Source: Trileptium ribeirensis
Taxonomy: Eukaryota > Nematoda > Enoplea > Enoplida > Thoracostomopsidae
Direction: 5' to 3'
Length of the DNA: 64,000 nucleotides
Assembly (NCBI GenBank): GCA_030248225.1
Contig: JASANE010003531.1
Span: 1-64,000, forward strand
Below the pieces are notes generated by a model. That model searched no databases. It was not told the DNA's origin and saw only the letters and a program-made list of their open reading frames with translations. The translations under genes and the position numbers were made by a program. Within the stretch, counting starts at the first letter, position 1, and every line of letters starts with the position of its first letter. This document shows positions 43,850-55,808 of the stretch, in pieces.

Positions 43850-45865
43850 CAGGGTTACACCGGATATGATTCGACGCCGGATAGCGGATATTTGATACAG
43901 GTACCGGCCGGATACCGGATAGTTTCAGTTCAAAAGTTTTCTGGTCTTATTGCTGTTCGCAACTTTTCCATTGTATACGTCTATATATACATATTTGTGT
44001 GGTACATTCATAATTATTTTCAGTTTAGATAACCGCTAAGCAGCAAAAATAGTATTTATGATTCAATGTCAATTTAGGTAATTTATTAATTCAATAGTTT
44101 TTAATGGCTAGCTAGTCCTTTTGCTGAACGCGGCTTTGTGAGTAGCTATATTGATTTTTAATTTATAGAATTGTGAACAATAAATAGTTATAAACGTACT
44201 CGTACAATGCAAACGCTAACAATGGTGCCGCCCGTTGTGTAGTAAATAACAAATTACGGTGAACGTAGATGTCAGCCTAGTTACATTTTCACCCCAGCCT
44301 TACGGTCTTTATATCTAAACATATATTTACTAGAATTCATGTTGCCATTCAATATTTCTAAGTTTTTCTGTAATCCACCCAAAATAGTTCGAACTTATGT
44401 TATTTTATATTTCAAATTCTCATAAAGGTCGCTGATCATCCCAGATATAATTCTTTTCTGAAAAATTTGCATTTTCTTGCTCGTGGTCGTCCCTTGATGA
44501 AATTTTTTTCGGAATTTGCGAATCTACCTATTCCCCCAGTAGTCTGGAGCTCTTTAACCAGCTAAGAGGTTTTTGGCAATAACTGATTCAATCAGATTTA
44601 ATTAATAATTATTTTCAGTTTAGATAACAGCTAAGTAGCAGAAATTGTAATTTTAAACATTTTAAAACTAAAACGATATAAATAAATGTCAGCTCACAGT
44701 ATTTTGTGGAATTTTAATACGCTTCCACATGCGGGACACACCTGAGCGCAACGTATGCAAGAAAATGATCTCCAGAGGCGGAAAAACACCCAAAGACTTC
44801 GGAACATCCGGGCTCAGAAACCACTTGCGGTCACATCCAGCGGAATTTGCGAAATTCGAATATTTATCTTAAGCTGCAGACAAGATTAGTTACTTACACC
44901 ATCTACTGAACATTTATATATCAGAAACGTTTTGATATCTCTCAATTAATAATATGAAAACAAACCAACTGGACATTATTTGACTACGATATCGGTGTAC
45001 AATTATATGCATCTTGTCAGCAGTACCATTGCATTTTCACCCGTGTAAATCAAGGGTAGTTGGTCGGTTGCCTCTATTCTCTATTTGTTAAGGTGCGGGA
45101 GGAAAAAAGAGAACAGTAGCACCGACGAAGCTGCGAACTATCGTAGAAGCGTTTGTCCGAGCAGAACCTTGGGATATTAACAGTAACAAGGTGCAAATCG
45201 TACATCAGCGAATCGGTGAGATGTTGTGCTGCGATAGTCAAACTTTCTCCATTGTCGACAATGTTGGGTTCAATCGTCTTCTGGGCTGCCTTGAACCGCG
45301 CTACAACCTGCCGAGTCGCAAATACTTTACCGATAAAATTGTTCCAGAAATTTTCGAGCGGGTCTGCGCAAAGATCAAAATTCTCACAAATGAGGCGAAT
45401 AGCGTGAGCTACATTTGTGATCTTTGGACTTCCAATGTCAACAACGATGCCTTCATCACACGCGACATTTCCCTGGTGGACACACCGCTGCTCGCATCAG
45501 CGACTGCATTACGGTGATGCTGGGGGAGTGGGGCGAATCAGCGGCGGTTACCAACTGTTTCGTTACTAACAACGCGGCAAACATCGTCAAAGCCGTCAAA
45601 GACCTTAATTTCAAGAGTGTCCCGTGTGCGGTACATACGATGCAGTTAGCGGTTAATGATTGAATCATCAACAGTGAACCAGCGGTGAGCGACATCACCA
45701 AAATCGGTCGTCGCATCGTTGGACACTTCAACCATTCGTCGAAAGCGTGCGACAGTTTGAGCAACCTCCAGGTCGAGCTCGATCTTCCCCGAAAGAAGCT
45801 CGTTCAAGACGTCATAACTAGATGGAATTCCACTTTGTACATGTTAGAAAGTTTGCTCGAACACT
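43850..45865 (+). mobile_element. Second hAT copy (hAT-2), 3' end missing
   Basis: Begins CAGGGTTACACCGGATATG within the P2 left repeat and shows GGCCGGATACCGGATAG subterminal repeats like hAT-1. The sequence ends where P3 begins, inside the transposase. The expected right end is not found on the far side of P3. A direct repeat of about 45 bp (TTTTCAGTTTAGATAACnGC near 44022 and 44617) brackets extra sequence upstream of the BED finger. Confidence 0.75.
44728..45865 (+). pseudogene. hAT-2 transposase remnant
   Basis: Relative of the hAT-1 transposase. Seen: a BED-finger remainder (KKMISRGGKTPKDFGTSGLR, NHLRSHP) at about 44757-44860 ending in a stop, then unrelated sequence. The core follows from about 45100 (TIVEAFVRAEPWDINS, PRYNLPSRKYFTDKIVPEIF, VSYICDLWTSNVNNDAFI). 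A frame change comes near 45470, then CFVTNNAANIVKAVKDL, a stop at 45661 and a last piece IGRRIVGHFNHSSKACDSL. It breaks off at MLESLLE where P3 begins. The catalytic C-terminal half and dimerisation domain are missing. Confidence 0.85.
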
Positions 45866-46176
45866 GAAAATTAGCGGTTTTAGGTATATAATCACCTTCA
45901 CCCAGTACTTAAGTTTTTCGATTATAACTTGAAACTTGCTGCGACTATCGAAGACCAAACTATACTTTTAAGTCGGAAGCGGACATTCACACCTGATGGG
46001 ACCACTAGGTATACTGAACCAAAAATTTATAACAGTGAACACCCATTTTTGTTGTTTCATACGTTGCTGTCAAAAATCTAGTTTTGCACATCTTTAAAGA
46101 CAAAATTACACACCTTGAAAAATTAAGCTAACCAATGTGATCTGAATTTAGTGGTTAGCCGGTTAGACATCGCATC
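45866..46176 (+). repeat. P3 left inverted repeat
   Basis: Pairs with 49029-49339, with scattered mismatches and small gaps. Shared blocks include TAGCGGTTTTAGnTATATAAT, TATACTTTTAAGTCGG and GTCTAACCGGCTAACC (on one strand). Confidence 0.85.
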
Positions 46177-47821
46177 ACGAACAACACATCGTTCTTGCAC
46201 GAATAGACGTTTTACATGAATTCGACCCTCAGTTAATTAACAATAGCGTGTAATTTCAACCAAAACAAGCAACGCGAAAAACCATTTTACGTCAGACAAT
46301 ACAAAATTGCGTCCTTTTGCAGATTACATAGTAACAATAAATAATTGCTAACGGCTCGCAGCAATAACTCGATCAGTAAGCAATATTTTTGGCTTTTTCT
46401 AGCTGCTGGGTCTAAATGATGTTAGCATATGTTGTAGCTACTAAAGTTTCGGGTGCGCTTCATACTCCTCCCCCCCCCCGAAGACGTCCCAGGCTTGCGG
46501 CTGGCGTAGCGGTGTTCCACCCTTTTTTAGGTTTCCCTGTTTTTGGGTGGGGTAACTCCCAAGGTTCAACGCCGGTGTCTCCGCATTTCTTTGTCCACCT
46601 CGCGCTTCAACTCCGAACGAGAACTGACCAAAAATGCCGTTACGACGGTGTAATCCATGACGATCACCATGGCTGGTTGGTATAGCCACGCACTCCAATG
46701 GGTCTCCGATATGAGCAGGAAAAACACACGGCGTCAGCGGTCACGACTTTTTATCTGGGAACTGCGTGTCAAAATCCGCTTGACCGTCTTTTGGGTCTTG
46801 TAAAACTAGGACTTTTTCGCAGGGTTAGGTCCCGAGTACCCTTGTTGAAAGTGTTTGGAGAGCTTTACAGTCGCATGAAGGCGATGGCTGTAAAACGTTT
46901 GAGAAAACAAGATAGCATGAAATTAAACAGTTTAGCGTTAATGATAAGAATGAAATTGAGTCGTCGTATTACCTCTTTATAAAATTGATCCTCATACTTT
47001 TATCTCGCCGCTACTGGGTATAACCCCACTCAACACCCACTGATTTTTTGTATACGTGTCGAGTGGAGGATTGTTTTAGCGCTGTCTTATAAATAAAACT
47101 CAAAGCGAATAATGTATAATGTTTATGAAAAACTCTTTAAACATTGACAATGTAATTGTCGAACTACAAGGCATATCGCTGTATATGCACATAAATCTCT
47201 GATGGGGATTACAGTTTGTGTTGCTGAATTTGCAAAACAAATCTGGTAATTGCTTTGACATGGTTTTGTTGCAAAGGGAGCAAACATGTGTATATATCAA
47301 TGTCCGTACATATCTGTATCAGTTATGAATGTCTAAATTTCTAAATACCTCGAAAATTTTATGCGGTCTTTTTACACATGATAAAATATGGTATAGGCAG
47401 TACTAGATATAACCTAACTCCGGTATGGGTATGTGCATCTCTTTCATTTAGAAGGCTCTCTGACATTTTCTGTTTGACTGACTGATAGCTTCGGACATAG
47501 GAAGGACAATGCTGTTCGAGGTGGTTTCGCAGTCCTGAAACACGATGTTTTAGGCATGTTGTTTTATAGAATAATGTAATATTTATAAATCCTTCTGAGT
47601 TTGGTGAAGACAGTGCTGTTGCATTTTTAAGTTTTTATAGAAATTGGGGAATTTATTGTACGTACTATTCGGTCGCCAAGCTTTACATGATTTGTATGAG
47701 ATGAGGTACAGTCGATCATTAATGTATTGACCAAGAAAATGGAAGCTATGGCATATGCTTGGGTTTAAAATGTATAAGGATGTAGCATTAGTTGAACGCT
47801 GAGTTCAGGAAATCTTAAAAG
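46177..47821. other. P3 interior, no recognised gene
   Basis: Includes a GC-richer stretch (46440-46700) and a 94-codon plus-strand frame (46698-46982) that I do not recognise. Confidence 0.4.
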
Positions 47822-48660
47822 ATGGCTTTTAAATGTGCTATCTGTAATAAGACCTTTAAATGTAATGATCATTTACAATGGCACATTACATTCGTACATA
47901 TGAAGCAAATAATCGAATGTCATTAGTGCGGCAAAATGTTCGGAAAAATGGCGGAAAGACATCGCACAAAGACATATTTGGAAGCAGCACCCGCACCTGG
48001 ACGAATTCCTTGCACACCGTAAAGCATGCACATCCGAGCAGGCGCAGGACCAAGTGCAAACGTCGGCATCGGTGCAAGCTCCGACGGCAAATCAACATCC
48101 CTTTCCCACTCCTGAGCGCATTGCATGAGTTCAGCGAGAAGATCAGGAACATGGGACTCTTGCGATATGAATAATGCACTGTCAGATGTTCCTGTCTGCA
48201 ACTACTACCTAATCCCCAATGCTCCCGTCTCCGATTTGACAATATTTCTGCAATAATTCAAGGAATTGGTGGACAAACTGGTTCACGCTGAGAGGTGACG
48301 TGGTATTAAGCTGTGGATCAGCGTCAAGTGCTTGCTGCGCAAACTGTTTTGGACGTTAATGACAGCACGTTTGCTGCGGATGTATGCGTGAAGTTGTTTA
48401 TAAGTTGATCCGCTAAGGGGTCGGCACAGGCTGATATGTACATCTGCGTGCTCAACATCCTGCAAAGTCCATCTGATCCTTTTGCCTGGAAGTCAAATAG
48501 CTTCTTTACCAGTTCAACAAACATGACTGTGATCTCACCATCAATGTTTGATCCTGGTAGGATGGAGCAGTATTTGATGTTGAAATGTGCTGTCATTTGT
48601 GTTCCATCCAGTTTGCGCTGCAAGCACTTGACGCTGATCCACAGCTTAATACCACGCCCT
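47822..48660 (+). pseudogene. Rearranged Polinton polymerase N-terminus in P3
   Basis: The plus strand starts with a C2H2 finger (MAFKCAICNKTFKC...H...H) at 47822, then a damaged second finger. A region (YYLIPNAPVSDLTIFLQ, GIKLWISVKCL) follows that matches the P1 frame in the same order. At about 48347 the gene turns onto the minus strand: from 48655 down to about 48300 it reads GIKLWISVKCL again, then MTAHFN, LFDFQAKGSDG and, in another frame, VEHADVHISLCRPLSGSTY and RSKRAVINVQN. Known: PLRGSSY and KAVINVQN-like motifs precede the exonuclease domain of Maverick polymerases. The inverted part is flanked by 48-bp inverted repeats (48299-48346 and 48609-48655). With stops and shifts it is a pseudogene. 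Confidence 0.7.
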
Positions 48661-49028
48661 CTAAAACATAAAACAGTTGTAGGCTACAAAGTTACTACCG
48701 GATACTTTTGCAGAAATATTGTCAAATAGGAGATGACTGCTTACAAGATTAAGGTAGTAGCTGCAGAGGTAACCTCTGAGCGCACTGATCCATCGCAAGA
48801 GTTTGATGTTGGAATTCCCGTTAACGACAGATGAATGGTGCTTGAAGGAGTTGACGATATATATAGATACTCGTTGTCAACTCCACGTGCCTTCGTTGGT
48901 GATTCTTCAATAATATCTTGCGCCAGACGCCGCAAGACGTCGAGGTTCGTCGACTCGTCCTGGATGGTCCACACCAAGTTATCAGATGTCGATGTTGACG
49001 GGAATTCCAACCCTGACGTTTTGTTTGA
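48661..49028. other. P3 interior, right side
   Basis: An 89-codon minus-strand frame (48741-49010; begins MEFPSTSTSDNLVWTIQDES) overlaps a shorter plus-strand frame. Neither is recognised. Confidence 0.3.
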
Positions 49029-49339
49029 GATGCGATGTCTAACCGGCTAACCATTAAATTCAGATCACATTTGTTAGCATAATTGTTCAAGGTGTGTAAT
49101 GTTGTCGTTAAAGATGTGCAAAACTAGATTTTTGTCAGAAACGTATGAAACAACAAAAATGGGTGTTCACTGTTATAAATTTTTTGTTCAGTATACCTAG
49201 AGGCCCCAACAGGTGTGAATGTGCGATCCCGACTTAAAAGTATAGTTTGGTCTTCGATAGTCGCAGCAAGTTTCAAGTTGTAATTGAAAAACTTAAGTAC
49301 TGGGTGAAGAAGATTATATATCTAAAACCGCTAATTTTC
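49029..49339 (-). repeat. P3 right inverted repeat
   Basis: Inverted counterpart of 45866-46176. Confidence 0.85.
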
Positions 49340-52300
49340 GCTTATAGCCAAGATTTTTTCAGCATTTTTGAGTTTTGTGTAAAAGAATTTTAACTAATTA
49401 ACGCGTTGGGTACCTTGAAGATTACGAACCAGCGCGACCCGACTGCGACCTTTACGTGTACCACTATAGTGAAATAAGTAAATTGTGTTTCTACATAGAT
49501 TTCAATTTCTGAAATGTCTTCAAAAAGCAGTTCAATGTAAATACATACATATTCATAAATTTTCCCAAAAATATTGCGCAGAAACAAAAATTATCAATTC
49601 GTATTTCTTCACATTTTCCTGACCTTTAACTTGTATTTAACTTATTACTTTATATTTTTAAATATATATTGTGTTACTAACTACCAGTGGACATAATTTT
49701 AAAATAGACAGTATTTTGAACTGCATAGTTCACCACCGAAAGGTAAAATGCTAACAATACCATACAGCAAATAATGCATTTCAACAGTGCATTTTGATCT
49801 AATATGCTGCCTTGGCATGGTCTGTAAATATCGAAAATTTAACATCATGGTGAAACAAACCAGTGAATATCCGCGCGTTGTATTTTATTCATTAATAACG
49901 CGCCCGAAAGGTATTTAATAATTCGTCGGCTCGTTCATAGCAACAAGCCCAAAAGTAATTATATTTTCCAGAAACGATTTCTTGTTAATGCCACAAGAGT
50001 GAGCGCATTTTTTGCAAAAATCCACATATATATAAATCATATAAATAGTGATTATTAACATGAAAAGCATTTGACTTTGTCTTAACCATTTTACAGTTGA
50101 CATCAGAGGTAGAAATGATTCGTTATATTAGATGCTTCGCGAGCAGCGTTAGGTTTCAAGCGTTCTGCGTATTGAGTAACGCGTTGTTCACACGAAAAGT
50201 AAATTCTATTAGTTGGCTAATTTACTTTGACTTAATAAGCCAAAACAACGAAAATTTTCGAAAACACAAACCACAAGCAAATCTAGCTCATATTTCGTTA
50301 TATCTTAAATAGCTAGATGCTTTACTGAAACTGTTGTGATTACTGTTTGAAACAAGTTAAAAATGTCTGTGAAAATTAAAGGCCATTCGATTTAGCTACC
50401 GGCGGCTCAAGCATATACCCACATAGTAATTTAAAATGAAAATTTCGGACAAAACAAAATGTAATTCTAAGTTATCCTCTGTCTTTGTCCGCCGAACTTT
50501 TATGTTCGTAATATCAAATATTTCAGATACAGTTCGAGCAGGTAGTCCGCGCTCAGGGAAACTTAAGACCACTAAATTACCTAGGGCAAACAAGGTAATA
50601 TTAACCATTGGATTGAAAACCCTAGGTCACAACCATTAATTCTCTCGATTCTGCGTTAGTTTGAAGTGTTTCGAACGTGTGCGGTAGTGGCACATTCCGG
50701 TACAATATACTGAGTGCCTCTTAGTAAGGCTAGAAGCCTATCATAACCTCCCTTCAACATATCTTCTGAATTACGAACTATGGCTCGAAAACATGCTTTT
50801 CCTAGAAGCTAATCCATGAATACCACGCTTCAAAGTAAACTTCGGCTTAGTGATCTTTTATTTCATTAAAACTTTAGTTTATACAAAGAGAAGACTAGAT
50901 ACATATGACAACTTTGAAGCCAAGTTCACTCATTGTTGTATAAACAAAAGCAGGAGGTCGGATATACTAACCTTTGACTCGAGCTCTTCCTCTTGTACAC
51001 CAACCCAACACTCTCAGCGAAGCATGTGGTTAACGGTTAAAGTGCCATACTATCTTTTCTGTTCGCAGCAAAATTTGTTTTGTCCAAAGTCAGTTTTGGT
51101 AAAAATTTCGCTGCTCATGCAAACCTTAGATACGCCGAAAATAACCATCATCTCAATAAATATATCTAGTTTTTATCGCTGAATGCTATGCAATTAGAAG
51201 CAGGAAGATTATCTTTCACAATATGATTAAGTACTGTAAAAACAGTGCACAACATATCAAATGTTTTAAAAGCTAACAATACAGATGGCTAAGCAAAGTG
51301 GGAATTTCCATATTGTGTTGATCAGGTATAGAGGATTACATATCTTGTTCCCTACGACTGGACTCCTAAGAGATGTTTGTTCAATACGGTAACTACTCTA
51401 CTAACCTTCAACTATGCTTAATTTCGGTCGCTATTTAACTTTTCAAAATCCTCAAGCTTTGTTACACATGATCACTTCGAGTTCAGTGAGGTTCAGTTTT
51501 TCAATAAAAATTTTTTATAATAATTTTCATTAGTTAGTAATAACTTAATAATAATTAAGTCACCAAAAGTAACGAAAGTATATGAAGGCACAAGAAGCGA
51601 GCTTCAGTTGTTGGAATAATGAATTGTCGGAAAACTCATCAATAATCATGGATTGTGCGCAGCAGAGAGTTCGTAGTAGTAAACAAACTGTTTAAAATCG
51701 TGTCGGTGAAATCATAAATTTTAGATCAAAGTAACACTACTATAACTGGTCTTTGCACGTTTATGAATTTCATAATATAAAGAGTAAGTTTTAATGAATC
51801 ATGACTGTCGACTTGGTATGATCAAATGTTTTGTTAACAACGATGTGTATATATCATTTAAATCTTTGGTAAAATTCCAAAAACACATTTTACAGATATA
51901 AGTTCAAAGTGCTCCTACTCAATTCTACGAGGTCATCCTATTATGTCACCCGACACAGATGTTATTAGATTTTACTGTTCATTCCTAAAGTCTTTTTAGA
52001 TTGCTCAAACTGTGATGATAGCTTCCTAAAATGTCAGACAAACTTCATTAAATGTTAGAATGGGAATAACAATGCCCAGCGCGAACAAATCCTCTCTATT
52101 TTTCACTCTATTCTCTTGCACTATACCATTTCAACTACATATTTAATAAAAACGTACAAAAATTTATTGGGAATGGACTTTGTGTACGTAATAGTTACAG
52201 ATGCACATCTGCCTGAGGCTTTGATGTGGATTGCCCCTATTACGTACGGCTCCTACGATAACCTAAGAACCTAAATCTTTGAGCCTGTCGCAAACGGTCG

Positions 52301-53193
52301 ACCCTTAAAGGAGTCTGGCACCCTGGCCTGGAAGACTGACCATGTCTATCACATCCTATATCACCGGGCGCTGCCCGTGTGTAGCGAAGCTTCCATGCCT
52401 GCACGGCTCGCAGTATGTCCCTCGGGATAGTAAAAACCTGAAAATTATTTTATTATTAGTTATAAATATTATTATTTATTATTCATAATATAAATATATT
52501 TAAATATTTTATTTTACTATTTGTTTTGCATCACAATACATTTCGCGATTTCAAGCAATCAATAACGGTTGAAGATATACACATTCATCACATTTTCGCA
52601 GACAGACAAGTGTCATACAACAAAACCGCATAAGTTACACTTAAATTTCACAGTGAGATGTTCTTTCCGCTAAAATTATTCTGTTTGTTACAAGTAATAA
52701 CTATGCTTAACATAGCCATATTTCTAAGCTTTGTGTGATATCCCACAAGTTAGTACATACATACATGCATTGCACGGATCAATGTTTGCAATGGGAGGGG
52801 TCTACATTACCAAGCGATGGGCAACATAATGGATTTTGAACTGTTGTTTCAGTGACCACTTTGCATTCGATTAGAACGAGACAGGTATACCCCCACCCCA
52901 CGACTTAATATTGACACCTGTCAACCTCATTTACTCTAAAAAAACAATCGTGATATTTATAATGCTACAGCATTGATTGTTGTATATAAGAAATTAGTTC
53001 ATCATTTACATATAAACAAACACCAATATTTTTTATTGTTTTTGAGAAACAATATGCGTCATAAAGTCAACGTTTAAACTTCGAATGTTCATCTTGACCG
53101 AAAATACTGACTGCATATTTGTCTTCAAACTCACGCTGTGCCTATTACATGTATTCTGGTATAAATTGCTTAACATTTGCAATAATGCTTGAT
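49340..53193. other. P2 interior, decayed, no recognised gene
   Basis: Nearly 4 kb of AT-rich sequence with no open frame resembling integrase, protease, ATPase, capsid or polymerase. A short plus-strand stretch near 49399-49512 looks coding-like (GYLEDYEPARPDCDLYVYHY) but has no identified family. A local GC-rich block lies at 52280-52430. Confidence 0.5.
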
Positions 53194-53470
53194 ATTTAAA
53201 TCACGGTAATTGATAAAACAAAACCAATAACAATAATATGACGGCTTTATAAAAATACGACAGTTGACACAAATCCCCCGCTGACCCAAATAATATCCCC
53301 GTACCCCCGCATTTGACCTACATAAACCCACCAAGCCTACCCCCGCATTTGACTTACATAACCGCGCCAAGCCTACCCCCGCATTTGACCTAGATATATC
53401 CCGAATTTGACCCAGATATCCCCCGCCCCCGCTGGGCGGGGGGCTTCAAAGCAGCTTTTTTTCATCTACT
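53194..53470 (-). repeat. P2 right terminal inverted repeat
   Basis: Inverted counterpart of 43634-43849, with extra roughly 37-bp units of the CCCCGCATTTGACCTACATA type. It therefore differs in length from the left arm. It ends CATCTACT. Confidence 0.88.
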
Positions 53471-53973
53471 GTAGCCAAACAACTTAAGACAGACTATGTT
53501 GCGAAAATAGGATTCATTGACCCTAAATCCATTGAAAGACCATGAAATATGCATCCGGACTATAGTTAACCAAAGCATTGTATTCAGGCTTCATAAATAC
53601 CTTTATCTACGATTCTTAATTCCCTGCACGCAATATATAATCAGACTAATCAGACGAAAACGCGCTACATACTGGAAATCAGGTTCGTCGGCAGTAAAGC
53701 CCTTAAACTACCATGACAAGGCAAAATGCATTCAAGTTGAACTCTAGATAGTAAAACCATCGTACCCAGCATGCTTGATAACCTAATACGCACTTACAGT
53801 ATGGTAAAAACAAGCAATAAAAATAAATTTGAAAAATTACTATTTGTTGCAAAGGCTCGACAAACCCATTTTGGGGCCCACAGCAGCCCATGGAGTGGTC
53901 TCGCAAAAACTCGAGATCATCAAGGTGGTAGATCTCGATGAGCAGATTCCGCACAGTGGTCTCCATTTTTCCA
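53471..53973 (+). repeat. Dispersed repeat R1, copy B, middle part
   Basis: Resumes R1 directly after P2 with GTAGCCAAAC, then AGGATTCATTGACCCTAAA, CTGCACGCAATATATAATCAG and GGTAGATCTCGATGAGCAGATT, the same order as copy A. It is interrupted by an M1 MITE. Confidence 0.7.
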
Positions 53974-54337
53974 CTGGGCTCTCCAAATTGGGGAGGACCC
54001 CTGGCATTTCTTGATTCCCCCTGGTTCAGAACAGGTCCCCCCGGTTCATGCCCCCTGGCAAAATTTTGGTCTCAACCGGTTCACCGTTTCTTCGAAATTT
54101 TTTTGTTTCCAATCAGTCCAAAGTACATCAAATTTGATCAAAAGTTGTACTAACATTCCGTTCTAAAGCCAAAAATTTAATCGCTTTTTATATCAACCAA
54201 AACCATTTTGGCAGTGTGTCTGGCACGATTTTTAACCGTTTTTCTTTTGGAAAAATGCCCCCCTGGCAAAATCGGGAACCCTCCAGTTCGGAACTAGAAG
54301 GCCCCCTGGCAAAAATTTCTGCGAATGGAGAGACCAG
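53974..54337. repeat. MITE family M1, copy 4 (complete)
   Basis: 364 bp with ends CTGGGCTCTCC and GGAGAGACCAG. The flanks TTCCA and TTCTA are a probable 5-bp duplication with one change. It is inserted in R1 copy B. Confidence 0.8.
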
Positions 54338-54600
54338 TTCTATGCGCTTGTATCACGAGATATGGGCTGGAAAACACTGTTATTTGAATGGTAAGATTAG
54401 GCAAATAACCCTTAAAAACTTGTTTTTGCCAAGTTGACCTGTTCGCATTGAATTAAATGGCACGTCGTCATAACTTTTACTATCGAACAAAAATTTGTCG
54501 AAATCTGTACAATCGAAATTGGGCTATGAATGATAGCCACAGATGAAAAGAAGGAATTTTCACGATTTTAGGCTAGCGCCTTCAGTGGAAACTCCGCTTT
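54338..54600 (+). repeat. Dispersed repeat R1, copy B, right end
   Basis: Carries GAGATATGGGCTGGAAAACACTG, AACAAAAATTTGTCGAAAT and CAGTGGAAACTCCGC, as at the end of copy A. Confidence 0.7.
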
Positions 54601-55800
54601 AGTAAAAACATAAAAAAAGCCTAGCACACTAGCCTACAAGTTCGGAAAGGCCAAATGGCCACTAACGCGAACATAACGTCCACCAGTACAAATAAACGTA
54701 TACAAATGATATTACAAAAACGGTCCTTCTGAAGCGAGGACGGGTTCCACCACCTTTTCAGGTATAGCCCATATAGTCTCTGCAGCCCCAATCATCTCTC
54801 ACCGCTAAAAGAGATCTCTTCTAGATCAGTGTTGCCCCAATTCCAGGATAGCCTCCAAATCATGCTAAATTATTTTTCTTTTCGTTTGGGGTTTTTGGGG
54901 TATATATTCTTTTTTTTGATAAATTTTTCCCCAAAATCTTCACTTAATATCGTCTACCTCCTTCCCCCATAAGTCAGTTTTCCTTTCTTTCCAATGGTTT
55001 CAGGGCTCTATGTCCTTAAGAGGGTTCAGGAGGGGCCCTAAATTTTGGGGTCGAAATTTTTTTAAAAAAATATGGATTTAGGTTTTTTCACAGTTTTAAC
55101 CATAGCTTTTGATTAGGTGGACCGATTTGGCTCAAAATGGTGTATATTATAGAAAACGCAATGGCCTATCTAAAAGAATGTGAGAAGCCTCAATAGGTTT
55201 TCCTGATAATAAGATATGGAGTCAGATATTGGGGATTTAGGCGAAAATGGATATTTTGAGATTTGGTTAGATATGTTTGCGGCATTGAGGCGTAATGTTT
55301 GGTGGAATAATAACTTAGGCTTAGTCTCAGCCTAAGCCTTCGATTTAGTATCTTTTCAGATATTATATTTGAAATATGGCTACCCGCGGTAGCCCAAACA
55401 ATAATAAATATAATATTATTGCACCAGATAATGTTATCGGGCAACATAAAATTAGAGTTTAATGTAAAATTTGTTGACGTTTGTGAATAACGGTAAATTA
55501 TGATAGTACTATTGAATAATTGGCTAAACTGGGGTTATTTAGTAATAGTTATACATGCAATTGTAGGTACCCTTGTTATCTGGCAACGACTGTTATTATG
55601 GTGCGTCAGGACAATTTAGAACGGCGGTGTTCTGACAGTTAGACCTGTCGAAAGAAATATTCAATTCGTATTAATTCTTTCTTTTTAATCATAAAATGCC
55701 TCTTGATAAAAGTCTTCAAATTATGGTCGGTTTGATCAAAAATTCAATGAGCGGTTTTGTTGTGGATGAAGTTGGCATTTAACTTAACATGTGGATGAAG
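54601..55800. other. Intron DNA, no gene recognised
   Basis: AT-rich with T/G-rich patches (54880-55080). No family is recognised. Confidence 0.5.
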
Positions 55801-55808
55801 TTGACATT

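Larger units (their letters stand above)
45866..49339. mobile_element. Inverted-repeat element P3 with Polinton polymerase remnant
   Basis: 3474 bp between 311-bp inverted repeats (45866-46176 and 49029-49339) that begin GAAAATTAGCGGTTTTAGG. It lies inside the hAT-2 transposase. It contains a rearranged relative of the P1 polymerase N-terminus, suggesting a Polinton-type deletion derivative. If the true start is the internal AG (45873), the flanks AAAATT and AATTTT are not an exact duplication, so the class is not proven. Confidence 0.65.
43634..53470. mobile_element. Degenerate Polinton/Maverick P2 inserted in R1
   Basis: Starts AGTAGATGAAAAAACCTGC and ends with the inverted equivalent (CATCTACT). 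The first 13 bases match P1. The flanks GTAACC (43628-43633) and GTAGCC (53471-53476) are a 6-bp duplication with one change. R1 copy A reads GCTAACCAAAC across the matching site, which confirms the empty site. The inside is badly decayed: hAT-2 lies in the left repeat, P3 in hAT-2, and about 4 kb has no recognisable gene. Confidence 0.85.

Noticed and set aside
52280..52430. GC-rich block that might be a SINE or RNA gene
   Set aside because: No A/B boxes in correct spacing, no tRNA-like fold and no second copy noticed.
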